This document shows positions 16,989 through 25,232 of a stretch of 45,902 bases of DNA, piece by piece (position 1 is the stretch's first letter; every line of letters begins with the position of its first letter). The DNA lies in NCBI GenBank assembly GCA_024696005.1, contig JAILHF010000034.1:1-45902 (forward strand), written 5' to 3'. The DNA comes from Lachnospiraceae bacterium. Its GTDB lineage: Bacteria; Bacillota; Clostridia; Lachnospirales; Lachnospiraceae. A program made the translations under genes and the position numbers. The notes below the pieces were generated by a model. The model ran no database searches. It saw only the letters and a list, made by a program, of their open reading frames with translations, and was not told the DNA's origin.

Positions 16989-19178
16989 ATGGCTTCAAAA
17001 GACAATAAGAAGAACGTGAATAAGGCGGCAGCCGGAAAGGCAGCAGCACCCGCAAAGAAGAGCGCGGCGGCTGTTAAGAAGACGGCAGCGCCCGCAAAGA
17101 AGGCAGCAGCACCTGCGAAGAAGGCGGCAGCGCCGGCAAAGAAAGCGGTGGCAGCACCCGCGAAGAAGGCGGCTCCGGCAAAGAAAGCGGTGGCAGCGCC
17201 TGCAAAGAAGGCGGCTCCGGCAAAGAAAGCGGTGGCAGCACCGGCAAAGAAGGCGGCTCCGGCAAAGAAAGCGGTGGCAGCACCTGCAAAGAAGGCAGCA
17301 CCTGCAAAGAAGGTGACGGCGCCCGCAAAGAAGACCGTGGCAGCTCCCGTGAAGAAGTCGATGAGCGCAGCGGAGAAGGCAGCATTGGAAAAGAAGAAGG
17401 CAGCCGAGAAGAAGGCGGCTGAAAAGGCGGCGCTGGAGAAGAAGAAAGCAGCCGAGAAGGCGGCTTTGGAAAAGAAGAAGGCTGCCGAAAAGAAGGCAGC
17501 TGAAAAGGCGGCGGCAGAAAAGAAGAAAGCGGCCGAAAAGGCAGCATTGGAGAAGAAGAAAGCAGCCGAGAAGAAGGCAGCTGAAAAGGCGGCGGCAGAA
17601 AAGAAGAAAGCGGCCGAGAAGGCAGCTTTGGAGAAGAAGAAGGCAGCCGAAAAGGCAGCGGCCGAAAAGAAGGCGGCGGCAGAGAAGAAAGAAGCCGAGA
17701 AGAAAGCGGCAGCAGAAAAAAAGGCAGCGGAGAAAGCAGCATTGGAAAAGAAGAAAGCGGCAGAAAAAGAGGCGGCACAGAAGGGCGCGGCCGAAAAGAA
17801 AGCTGCGGAGAAAAAGACCGCAGAGAAAAAAGCAAGTGACAAGAAACAGGATAAAGCAGCAGAAGGGGAGATCACGGAAGAAAACGTGACACCCGAGAAC
17901 ATACAGATCCTTTTTGACGAAAAGCTGGCACGCCTTCTGAACGGGGCGAAAAAGACCGGCTTTGTGGAGTACCAGGAGGTCATTGACACCTTCTCGATCC
18001 TGAACCTGGACGAGGAGCAGTTTGACCGCATCTGGGATGCGCTGGACAAGAACCGCATCGTGCTCCGCATCGAGCAGTCCGAGGACGACGAGATCCCCGA
18101 GGACGAACTGGCGATGGAAGAAAGCGCCGAGATCGACCTGGATATCGAAAACCTGGATACGGCGACGCTTTCCGAAGGAACGAACATCGACGATCCCGTC
18201 CGCATGTACCTGAAAGAGATCGGCCGGGTGCCCCTGCTTTCCGCCGAGGAAGAGATCGAACTGGCAAAGCGCATGGAAGCCGGCATTGAAGCCGAGGAGA
18301 AGAACAACGATCTGGAAGCAAAGCTGGAAAAGCTGAAGAACCAGGAGAAGGACGTAAAGAAAAAGAACGGCGGCAGGCTTCCGCAGGAGTATACGAAAAA
18401 GAAGAAAGACCTGGAGGCCAAGATCGCCGAGAACAGGAAAAAGATCGAGTCGGGAAAGAGTGCCGGCAAGGATCTGTCCCAGGCGAACCTCCGTCTGGTC
18501 GTGAGCATCGCAAAGCGTTATGTGGGACGCGGCATGCTGTTTCTGGATCTGATCCAGGAAGGAAACCTGGGTCTGATCAAGGCTGTGGAAAAGTTTGATT
18601 ACCGCAAGGGATACAAGTTCTCCACCTACGCGACCTGGTGGATCCGTCAGGCGATCACCAGAGCCATCGCGGACCAGGCAAGAACGATCCGCATCCCGGT
18701 GCACATGGTCGAGACGATCAACAAGATCATCCGCATCAACCGCCAGCTCCTTCAGGAACTGGGCCGTGAGCCTTCGCCCACGGAGATCGCGGAGCGCATG
18801 GACATACCCGAGGAGCGTGTCCGCGAGATCCTTAAGATCGCGCAGGAGCCCGTTTCGCTGGAAACGCCCATCGGTGAAGAGGAAGACAGCCATCTTGGCG
18901 ACTTCATCCAGGACGACAACGTGCCGGTGCCTGCGGATGCGGCTGCATTCACGCTTCTCAGGGAGCAGCTGGACGAGATCCTGGATACGCTGACCGACCG
19001 TGAACGCAAGGTGCTTACCCTGCGCTTCGGCCTGATCGACGGACGTGCGCGTACGCTCGAAGAGGTGGGCAAAGAGTTCTCCGTTACCCGAGAGCGCATC
19101 CGCCAGATCGAGGCAAAGGCACTGCGCAAGCTGAGACACCCGAGCCGCAGCAAGCGGATCAAGGATTATCTGGATTGA
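16989..19178 (+). CDS. rpoD: Primary sigma factor RpoD with long Lys/Ala-rich N-terminal extension
   Basis: A 729-residue housekeeping sigma-70. Residues from 295 on are a normal Firmicute SigA: region 1.1-like segment, region 1.2 ([16 protein letters not shown]), region 2 ([16 protein letters not shown], then [19 protein letters not shown]), region 3, and region 4 with the -35 HTH ([20 protein letters not shown]). Residues 1-294 are extra. Residues 1-124 are AAPAKK repeats like histone H1 tails; 125-290 are [15 protein letters not shown] repeats likely to form a long charged helix. The start is supported by AAAAGGAG seven bases upstream, so the extension is meant to be translated. Usual Clostridia homologues are about 360-400 residues. 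Region 2 also contains an unusual lysine-rich insertion ([18 protein letters not shown]) after region 1.2. Confidence 0.95.
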   Translation: MASKDNKKNVNKAAAGKAAAPAKKSAAAVKKTAAPAKKAAAPAKKAAAPAKKAVAAPAKKAAPAKKAVAAPAKKAAPAKKAVAAPAKKAAPAKKAVAAPAKKAAPAKKVTAPAKKTVAAPVKKSMSAAEKAALEKKKAAEKKAAEKAALEKKKAAEKAALEKKKAAEKKAAEKAAAEKKKAAEKAALEKKKAAEKKAAEKAAAEKKKAAEKAALEKKKAAEKAAAEKKAAAEKKEAEKKAAAEKKAAEKAALEKKKAAEKEAAQKGAAEKKAAEKKTAEKKASDKKQDKAAEGEITEENVTPENIQILFDEKLARLLNGAKKTGFVEYQEVIDTFSILNLDEEQFDRIWDALDKNRIVLRIEQSEDDEIPEDELAMEESAEIDLDIENLDTATLSEGTNIDDPVRMYLKEIGRVPLLSAEEEIELAKRMEAGIEAEEKNNDLEAKLEKLKNQEKDVKKKNGGRLPQEYTKKKKDLEAKIAENRKKIESGKSAGKDLSQANLRLVVSIAKRYVGRGMLFLDLIQEGNLGLIKAVEKFDYRKGYKFSTYATWWIRQAITRAIADQARTIRIPVHMVETINKIIRINRQLLQELGREPSPTEIAERMDIPEERVREILKIAQEPVSLETPIGEEEDSHLGDFIQDDNVPVPADAAAFTLLREQLDEILDTLTDRERKVLTLRFGLIDGRARTLEEVGKEFSVTRERIRQIEAKALRKLRHPSRSKRIKDYLD
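17145..17312 (+). repeat. Four 42-bp tandem repeats in rpoD
   Basis: Near-identical 42-bp units start at 17145, 17187, 17229 and 17271, each coding [14 protein letters not shown] (the last unit varies slightly). As the unit is a multiple of three, slippage would change protein length without breaking the frame. Further, less regular AEKK-coding repeats continue to about 17850. Confidence 0.9.
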
Positions 19179-19909
19179 TGCACAGGCTTTCCGACCGCCT
19201 GGAAACACTGCTCGCGCTCTGCCGGAAGGGAGAGCGCGGCGCGGATGTGGGCTGCGACCATGGCTATGTGAGCATCCGGCTGGTACGTGACGGGATCTTT
19301 CGCTCCATGCTGGCCATGGATCTGCGGGAAGGCCCGCTGCAGGCCGCAAGAGACCACATCCGGGAGGAAGGCCTGGAAGACAGGATAGAATGCCGGCTCT
19401 CCGACGGGCTGGAAGCATTGGAAGCCGGAGAAGCGGACGCACTGATCTGCGCCGGGATGGGCGGTGATCTGATGTGCCGCATTCTGGATGTCGGGATGGA
19501 TAAGCTCCGGCAGATGAAGCAGCTTGTGCTGCAGCCCCAGTCCGAGATTTCGGAATTCCGGCGTTTCCTGAGGAAGAACGGCTTCCGGATCGAAGCGGAA
19601 GAGCTGGTGCTGGAAGACGGAAAGTATTATCCGATGATGCGCGCCGCAAACGGCGTGGAAACATACGATGACGAGGACGCGTGCGCGCCGCTTTATGACG
19701 CGTACGGCAGGCTCCTGCTGCAGGGCAGGCATCCGCTCCTTAAGTCCTTTCTGGAAAGGGAGAGTGTGATCGCCGCCGGCGTGCGGGAACGCCTGCTGGA
19801 AAGCCCGAAGCGCGACGGTGAGCGCCTGCAGGCCAGGCTGGCCGAGGTGGACGCGGAGCTAGAGCGGATCGGACGGGCGCAGCGTTTTTTTGAAGAAGGA
19901 GAAGCGTGA
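19178..19909 (+). CDS. trmK: tRNA (adenine22-N1)-methyltransferase
   Basis: A 243-residue SAM-dependent methyltransferase of the TrmK (YqfN) family, which makes m1A at position 22 of some tRNAs. The SAM-binding motif is GADVGCDHGYVSIRL near the N-terminus; DALICAGMGGDLM and LQPQSEISEFRRFL are family signatures. The ATG at 19178 shares its A with the rpoD TGA stop (TGATG), implying coupling. In Bacillus, trmK also lies near dnaG-sigA, with the nif3-like gene next to it, as here. Confidence 0.93.
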   Translation: MHRLSDRLETLLALCRKGERGADVGCDHGYVSIRLVRDGIFRSMLAMDLREGPLQAARDHIREEGLEDRIECRLSDGLEALEAGEADALICAGMGGDLMCRILDVGMDKLRQMKQLVLQPQSEISEFRRFLRKNGFRIEAEELVLEDGKYYPMMRAANGVETYDDEDACAPLYDAYGRLLLQGRHPLLKSFLERESVIAAGVRERLLESPKRDGERLQARLAEVDAELERIGRAQRFFEEGEA

Positions 19910-19961
19910 CGAATACGTTTTGACACAGGAGAGGCCTGGCAGTCAGGAAAGGAGTACGCTC

Positions 19962-20744
19962 ATGCGGCTTAAGGATGTGATCGCCGAGCTGGAGCAGCTT
20001 TCACCGCCTTCCTTTGCGGAAAGCTGGGACAACAGCGGACTGATGTGCGGAAGTTCTTCGATGGAAGTGGAAAGCATCCTGCTTTCCGTGGATGCAACGG
20101 ACGAGGTGGTGGAGGAAGCGGTGCTTTCGGGAGCGGATCTTCTGCTGACGCACCACCCTTTGATCTTTCCGTCCATCTCCCATATCAGCGATGACGACAT
20201 CATCGGCAGACGCCTTTTAAAGCTGATCTCGGGAAATGTGGCCTGCTATGCGATGCATACGAATTTCGATGTGATGGGCATGGCGGATGAGGCGGCGGAC
20301 CGGCTGGACCTGCAGGAGCGGGAAGTGCTGGAGGTGACCTATGAGGACGCGCTGGCCAAGGAAGGGATCGGCCGTGTGGGAACGCTGCCGCGCACCATGG
20401 CACTGGCGGATTGCTGCGATCTGGTAAAGGAAGCGTTTCTGCTGGATAACCTGCGGCTGTTCGGGGATCCCGCAAAAAGAGTCCGCAGGATCGCCATTGC
20501 GCCGGGTTCGGGAAAGAGCATGATCCCCCATGCGCTGAAGGCAAGGGCTGAGCTTCTGATCACCGGAGACATCGGACACCATGACGGGATCGATGCCGTG
20601 GCAGCCGGCCTGGCCGTGATCGATGCGGGGCATTACGGAATCGAAAAGATCTTTGTAAGCTATATGAAGGAGTTCTTCCGGAAGAAGATGCCGGGGATGA
20701 ACGTGACGGCGGCTTCCCAGAAGGAACCGTTCACAGTAATGTAA
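19962..20744 (+). CDS. Nif3-like dinuclear metal centre protein
   Basis: A 260-residue member of the Nif3/YqfO (DUF34) family. The start at 19962 is chosen for the AGGAAAGGAG site just upstream. Metal ligands are visible in LLTHHPLIFPS near residue 60 and in TGDIGHHDG and DAGHYGIEK near the C-terminus. Members have been linked to GTP cyclohydrolase-like or metal-chaperone roles, none settled. It is shorter than the Bacillus protein, which has an extra inserted domain. It follows trmK, a conserved pairing. Confidence 0.92.
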   Translation: MRLKDVIAELEQLSPPSFAESWDNSGLMCGSSSMEVESILLSVDATDEVVEEAVLSGADLLLTHHPLIFPSISHISDDDIIGRRLLKLISGNVACYAMHTNFDVMGMADEAADRLDLQEREVLEVTYEDALAKEGIGRVGTLPRTMALADCCDLVKEAFLLDNLRLFGDPAKRVRRIAIAPGSGKSMIPHALKARAELLITGDIGHHDGIDAVAAGLAVIDAGHYGIEKIFVSYMKEFFRKKMPGMNVTAASQKEPFTVM

Positions 20745-20757
20745 AGGGGGTAAGAAG

Positions 20758-22419
20758 ATGAGTGATGTCACTTTGAGGATCCGTGGGGAGGAAAAACACT
20801 ACCCTTCGGATGCACACTATCTGGATGTTGTGAAGGAATACGCGGGCAGCTATGATGCCGCGATCGCACTGGTCCTGGAGAACGGCAAGATCAGGGAACT
20901 GCGGCGCACGGTGCGTCCCGGTGCCGAGGTGGATTTCATCACGCTCAAGCAGTCCAGCGGCCACAAGACTTTTGTGCGCACGGCGATCCTGTTGATGGTG
21001 AAGGCGATCGATGATGTGTGCGGTCATGACAAGAGCAAGCAGGTCAAGGTGGAATTTGCCATCGGCAACGGCTATTACATCAGCCCGAAAGCCGGTCTGG
21101 TAACGGACGAGGCGTTCCTTGAAAAGCTTGAGGCACGCATGAAGGAGCTCGCGGAAGCCGCGCTTCCGATCACGAAGCGTTCCGTTCCCACGGATGAGGC
21201 GCGCAGGATCTTTGCCGATGCGGGCATGAAGGACAAGGAAGAGCTCTTCCGTTTCCGCCGCAGCAGCACCGTGAACATCTACACGCTGGACGGATACCAG
21301 GATTACTATTACGGCTACATGCTTCCCGACACCTCTTATGTGAACCAGTTTGGCCTGAAGCGTTACGAGAACGGCTTCATGCTGATCCTTCCGGGAGCAA
21401 ACGAGCCGGACACCCTCCGGGAATGGCAGCCGCGCGAGAAACTCTTCGGCGCGCTGCAGACCGCGGATGACTGGGGACGCAAGCTCGGGATCGATACCGT
21501 CGGCGATCTGAACGAAAAGATCTGCGAGGGCGGGCTGGAAGAGCTGATCCTTTTGCAGGAAGCGCTGCAGGAACGCAGGATCGGTGAGATCGCAAAGCAC
21601 ATCGTGGACCGTGGCGGCGTGAAGTTTGTCATGATCGCCGGACCGTCTTCCTCGGGAAAGACCACGTTTTCGCATCGTCTGTCCGTGCAGCTGGCCAGCT
21701 ATGGCCTGAAGCCGCATCCGATCGGCGTGGACGATTATTTCAAGAACCGTCAGGACACCCCGAAGGATGAGGACGGAAACTATAATTTCGAATGCCTCGA
21801 GGCCATCGATGTGGATCTGTTCAACAGCGACATGGTGCGTCTGTTGAACGGGGAGACCGTGGAGCTGCCGACCTTCAACTTCAAGACCGGCCAGCGGGAA
21901 TACAAGGGAAATTACAAGACCCTGGGCTCGGATGACATCCTGGTGATCGAGGGGATCCACGCGCTGAACGACCGCATGAGCCACGCGCTTCCGACGGCGA
22001 GCAAGTTCAAGATCTACATCTCGGCGCTGACGAGCCTGAACGTGGATGAGCACAACCGCATCCCCACGACGGACGGGCGTCTGCTTCGCCGTCTGGTAAG
22101 AGACGCGAGGACCCGCGGAGCCAGCGCACAGCGCACGATCTCGATGTGGCCTTCGGTGCGCCGCGGTGAGGAGGAGAACATCTTCCCCTTCCAGGAGAGC
22201 GCCGATGAGACCTTCAACTCCGCGCTGATCTACGAGCTGGCGGCACTCAAGCAGTTCGCCGAGCCGCTGCTCTTTTCCGTGCGTCCGGGCGAGCCGGAAT
22301 ACCACGAGGCGAACCGCATGCTCAAGTTCCTGGAGTACTTCCTCGGGATGAGCACGGAAGACCTGCCGAAGAATTCGATCGTTCGTGAATTTGTAGGCGG
22401 AAGCTGTTTTAATGTATAA
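20758..22419 (+). CDS. Uridine kinase-like nucleoside kinase with N-terminal TGS domain
   Basis: A 553-residue protein. Residues 1-65 resemble a TGS domain and about 70-250 a threonyl-tRNA synthetase editing-like domain, although His motifs are not obvious. From about 285 comes a uridine kinase/phosphoribulokinase P-loop domain with IAGPSSSGKTTFSHRL and a DDYFKNR substrate loop, followed by VIEGIHALND. This architecture is widespread in Clostridia as 'nucleoside kinase'; the substrate and the reason for the TGS fusion are not established. The start follows AAAGGGGGT. The stop codon lies inside the -10 box of the rnpB promoter. Confidence 0.9.
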   Translation: MSDVTLRIRGEEKHYPSDAHYLDVVKEYAGSYDAAIALVLENGKIRELRRTVRPGAEVDFITLKQSSGHKTFVRTAILLMVKAIDDVCGHDKSKQVKVEFAIGNGYYISPKAGLVTDEAFLEKLEARMKELAEAALPITKRSVPTDEARRIFADAGMKDKEELFRFRRSSTVNIYTLDGYQDYYYGYMLPDTSYVNQFGLKRYENGFMLILPGANEPDTLREWQPREKLFGALQTADDWGRKLGIDTVGDLNEKICEGGLEELILLQEALQERRIGEIAKHIVDRGGVKFVMIAGPSSSGKTTFSHRLSVQLASYGLKPHPIGVDDYFKNRQDTPKDEDGNYNFECLEAIDVDLFNSDMVRLLNGETVELPTFNFKTGQREYKGNYKTLGSDDILVIEGIHALNDRMSHALPTASKFKIYISALTSLNVDEHNRIPTTDGRLLRRLVRDARTRGASAQRTISMWPSVRRGEEENIFPFQESADETFNSALIYELAALKQFAEPLLFSVRPGEPEYHEANRMLKFLEYFLGMSTEDLPKNSIVREFVGGSCFNV

Positions 22420-22420
22420 T
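22391..22420 (+). promoter_or_regulatory. rnpB: Promoter of rnpB
   Basis: TTGTAG and a perfect TATAAT are 18 bp apart. The boxes overlap the last codons and stop of the nucleoside kinase gene, giving rnpB its own promoter with start near 22427. Confidence 0.7.
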
Positions 22421-22426
22421 GGAAAA

Positions 22427-22765
22427 ACACAAGAGGGGCGGATGATCGCGCACGGCTCTGCCGTGTGAGGAAAGTCCGGGCTTCGCAGGGCAGGATGCCG
22501 GATAACGTCCGGCGGAGGTGACTCCGGGAAAGTGCAACAGAGAAGAGACCGCCGCGCAAGCGGCAAGGGTGAAACGGCGGTGTAAGAGACCACCGCTTTC
22601 GTGGTAACACGAAAGGTCAATGTAAACCCCATCCGAAGCAAGACCAAATATGGGAGCCATACGTCGGCCCGGCGTGCTCCCGGGTAGGTCGCTAGAGCCG
22701 TGTGGTAACATGCGGTCCAGATAGATGATCATCCCAGACAGAACCCGGCTTACAGCCCCTCTTGT
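22427..22765 (+). ncRNA. rnpB: RNase P RNA, bacterial type A
   Basis: This is the catalytic RNA that trims tRNA 5' ends. Conserved regions are all visible: GAGGAAAGTCCGGGC near the 5' end, AGTGCAACAGAGA in the middle, TGTAAACCCC, and near the 3' end AGATAGATGATC and ACAGAACCCGGCTTACAG. The 5' ACAAGAGGGGC pairs with the 3' GCCCCTCTTGT to close helix P1, fixing both ends. A T-run follows P1 directly and probably serves as its terminator. Confidence 0.97.
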
Positions 22766-22798
22766 TTTTTTATTTTTCCGGCTGCCGCGTGGCGGCCG

Positions 22799-22825
22799 GT
22801 CCGGAAACGGACTTCTTATTTTTTT
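22799..22825 (+). terminator. Intrinsic terminator after rnpB
   Basis: GTCCG-GAAA-CGGAC is followed by TTCTTATTTTTTT. A stronger-paired CCGGC...GCCGG hairpin lies just before it (22778-22799). Together they close rnpB transcription before rarA. Confidence 0.7.
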
Positions 22826-22894
22826 GGAGCAGGCCGGCGCTGCAGGGTTGATCTGTGCGGAACTGTCGGGTGTATAGCATTTGGAATGGGCGGA

Positions 22895-22903
22895 TGCTAT
22901 ACT
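22895..22903 (+). promoter_or_regulatory. rarA: Extended -10 promoter of rarA
   Basis: TGCTATACT is an extended -10 box with no clear -35. The start point near 22910 leaves a leader of about 22 bases before the rarA ATG. Confidence 0.45.
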
Positions 22904-22931
22904 TTTTTATGTAAACCAAATGGGGCAAAAA

Positions 22932-24263
22932 ATGGATAATCTGGATATCTTTTCGTATATGCAGGAACGTCAGGGGGAGAAGGAAAGCCCTCTGGCGGTG
23001 CGCATGCGTCCCGAAACTCTCGAAGAAGTCGTCGGACAGCAGCATATCATAGGGCCGGACAGGCTTTTGTACCGCGCGATCAAGGCAGACCGCCTTACGA
23101 GCGTGATCTTTTACGGACCGCCCGGAACAGGCAAGACCACGCTGGCAAGGGTGATCGCCAATACCACCAGTGCGGAATTCCGGCAGATCAACGCCACCGT
23201 GGCCGGGAAGAAGGACATGGAGGAGATCGTTGCGAAATCCAAACAGGACATGGCGCTGTACGGAAAGCGCAGCATCCTTTTTATCGATGAGATCCATCGC
23301 TTCAACAAGGCACAGCAGGATTATCTCCTGCCCTTTGTCGAAGACGGCACCGTGATCCTGATCGGGGCCACGACGGAGAATCCCTATTTCGAGGTCAACT
23401 CCGCTCTGCTTTCCCGCTCCAACATCTTTGAGCTCAAGCTCCTTTCCGCGGAGGACATCCGCGCGCTGATCCTCAGGGCGGTGTCGGACAAAAAGAAGGG
23501 GCTGGCTTCGATGGACGTGGAGATCAGCGAAGAGGCCGTGGATTTCCTGGCCCGCTCCGCCGGAGGCGATGCGAGAAGCGCGATCGGCGCGATCGAGCTG
23601 GGCGCCATGACCACGCCGCGTTCGGAGGACGGAAAGATACACATCACGCTCGAGATCGCCGCGGAATGCATACAGAAAAAACCCATGTCCTACGACAAGG
23701 ACGGCGATAACCATTACGACACGATCTCGGCTTTCATCAAGAGCATGCGCGGCTCCGACCCGGATGCCGTGAGCTATTACCTGGCCAGGATGCTGGCTGC
23801 CGGCGAGGACATCAAGTTCATCGCGCGCCGCATCATGATCTGCGCATCCGAGGACGTGGGGAACGCGGATCCGCAGGCCCTGCAGCTGGCGGTCGCGGCA
23901 AGCCTTGCGGTGGAACGCGTCGGGATGCCCGAAGCCAGGATCATCCTCTCGCAGGCGGCGATCTATGTGGCCTGCGCGCCGAAGAGCAATGCGAGCTACC
24001 TGGCGATCGGTGATGCGCTGCGCATGGTGGAATCCGGAAAGATCTGCCCGGTGCCCAGGCATCTGCAGAACGTGCACGCGGATTCCGCGGGACAGGAACG
24101 GGAGCAGGGATATCTCTATGCACACGATTATCCCGAACACTATGTGAAACAGCAGTACCTTCCCGATGAACTGCAGGGAACGGTATTTTACCGGCCGGGA
24201 GAGCTGGGGGCCGAGAAAGCGATGAAAGAACGCCTGGAGCGTTTGCGGGGGGACGGAGGATAA
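22932..24263 (+). CDS. rarA: Replication-associated recombination protein RarA (MgsA)
   Basis: A 443-residue AAA+ ATPase related to clamp loaders, acting at stalled replication forks. Family features are LAVRMRPETLEEVVGQQHI, Walker A YGPPGTGKTTLAR, Walker B ILFIDEIHRFNKAQQD, sensor 1 IGATTENPYFEVNSALLSR, and the C-terminal DKDGDNHYDTISAFIKSMRG and CPVPRHLQNVHAD tetramer region. The ATG at 22932 (MDNLDIF) is preferred; earlier in-frame ATGs at 22881 and 22920 are less likely because the promoter lies between 22895 and 22910. It is 3 bases from the next gene. Confidence 0.95.
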   Translation: MDNLDIFSYMQERQGEKESPLAVRMRPETLEEVVGQQHIIGPDRLLYRAIKADRLTSVIFYGPPGTGKTTLARVIANTTSAEFRQINATVAGKKDMEEIVAKSKQDMALYGKRSILFIDEIHRFNKAQQDYLLPFVEDGTVILIGATTENPYFEVNSALLSRSNIFELKLLSAEDIRALILRAVSDKKKGLASMDVEISEEAVDFLARSAGGDARSAIGAIELGAMTTPRSEDGKIHITLEIAAECIQKKPMSYDKDGDNHYDTISAFIKSMRGSDPDAVSYYLARMLAAGEDIKFIARRIMICASEDVGNADPQALQLAVAASLAVERVGMPEARIILSQAAIYVACAPKSNASYLAIGDALRMVESGKICPVPRHLQNVHADSAGQEREQGYLYAHDYPEHYVKQQYLPDELQGTVFYRPGELGAEKAMKERLERLRGDGG

Positions 24264-24266
24264 CGG

Positions 24267-25019
24267 ATGATCCGTATCGCAGCCTGCGACGGAGTGACGC
24301 CGTATGTTTGCGAACTGGGAAAGATCCTGAGAGAATGGGGAAACAAAAGGGGTTATGATCTGGAATACTTCATGTGCCCGACACCTGACGCTCTGCTCCT
24401 TGAGTTTGAACTTCATGGTCATCTGGATCTGGTATTTCTGGATCTGCACCCGGCGGGGGAGCAGAGCGGGATCGATGCGGCCCTGCGTTTCAAACGGCTC
24501 GACCCGACAACGGAGATCATCTTTGTTTTTTCGGAGTGTCTGGTCATGCCGGACATCATCCTGGCAAGGCCTGCGGCTTATTTTCTGAAGCCCCTGCAAA
24601 AGGGGAAGCTGACGGACTTTCTGGAGCAGTGGGCGTCGGAACGCAAGGACGACAAGTTCTGCTTCTCGATGCGGCAGATCCGCTATGCGCTGCCGGTCCG
24701 CAGGATACGCTACATCTATCATTTCAACCGAAAGATCTATATCTACCTGGACAACGGGGAATGCCCGGAGGCCTACATGCGCCTGGAGGAAGCGGAGGAA
24801 CGTCTCAAAGACTGCGATGCTTCGTTCCTGAAGGCGCATTTTTCGTATCTGGTCAATCTCTATTATGTGCAGCAGATGGGAAAGAGCATGCTGCGGCTGG
24901 ACGGGGGAGAGGAGCTGCCGGTCAGCCGCTCCCGCGGGAAGGAGATCTGCGGGATGTTTGATGCCTATCTGAGCCTGTACGGACAAAATCGTGCATCTTA
25001 TCCGCAAAATCGGACATGA
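24267..25019 (+). CDS. LytTR-family response regulator (orphan)
   Basis: A 250-residue regulator. The N-terminal receiver has the probable phospho-accepting Asp in LVFLDLHP and Lys in YFLKPL. The usual acidic pair near the N-terminus is reduced to one (IAACDGV instead of CDDE). The C-terminal LytTR DNA-binding domain shows IRYIYHFNRKIYIYL, FLKAHFSYLVNLYYV and LPVSRSRGKEI. The AgrA/LytR class usually pairs with a sensor kinase encoded next door, but none is present here. It is coupled to rarA by a 3-base gap and is followed 158 bases later by a strong terminator. Targets are unknown. Confidence 0.88.
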   Translation: MIRIAACDGVTPYVCELGKILREWGNKRGYDLEYFMCPTPDALLLEFELHGHLDLVFLDLHPAGEQSGIDAALRFKRLDPTTEIIFVFSECLVMPDIILARPAAYFLKPLQKGKLTDFLEQWASERKDDKFCFSMRQIRYALPVRRIRYIYHFNRKIYIYLDNGECPEAYMRLEEAEERLKDCDASFLKAHFSYLVNLYYVQQMGKSMLRLDGGEELPVSRSRGKEICGMFDAYLSLYGQNRASYPQNRT

Positions 25020-25177
25020 GCCGCACAGGAGCGTGCTCCTGCAGTATAGTGAACAGGCACCGGGGCGTGAAGGAAACGGACTTCGAGGGAGACTGCTGTG
25101 GAGCACATCGAACATTCTGCGTTCATTCCCGGCAGGTTGGACGAGGAACCGAACAGATCCCCTGTCATCACGTGCAA

Positions 25178-25210
25178 CGCCCTGCCCGGGGACGCGGCAG
25201 GGCGCTTTTT
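25178..25210 (+). terminator. Strong intrinsic terminator after the LytTR gene
   Basis: A 9-bp perfect stem CGCCCTGCC / GGCAGGGCG with a 9-base loop is followed by CTTTTT. It ends the rarA-LytTR transcript. The 158 bases between the LytTR stop and this stem hold a small CAGGAG-CGTG-CTCCTG hairpin (25025-25040) and no convincing gene. Confidence 0.85.
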
Positions 25211-25232
25211 GGTTCAGGGCAGGGGGGATGGT

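Noticed and set aside
16880-19664. Very long leftward open frames (542 and 889 codons) opposite rpoD
   Set aside because: They arise from the Lys/Ala repeats read backwards (Phe, Ser, Ala, Leu, Cys-rich low complexity) and lie over a well-supported sigma factor gene.
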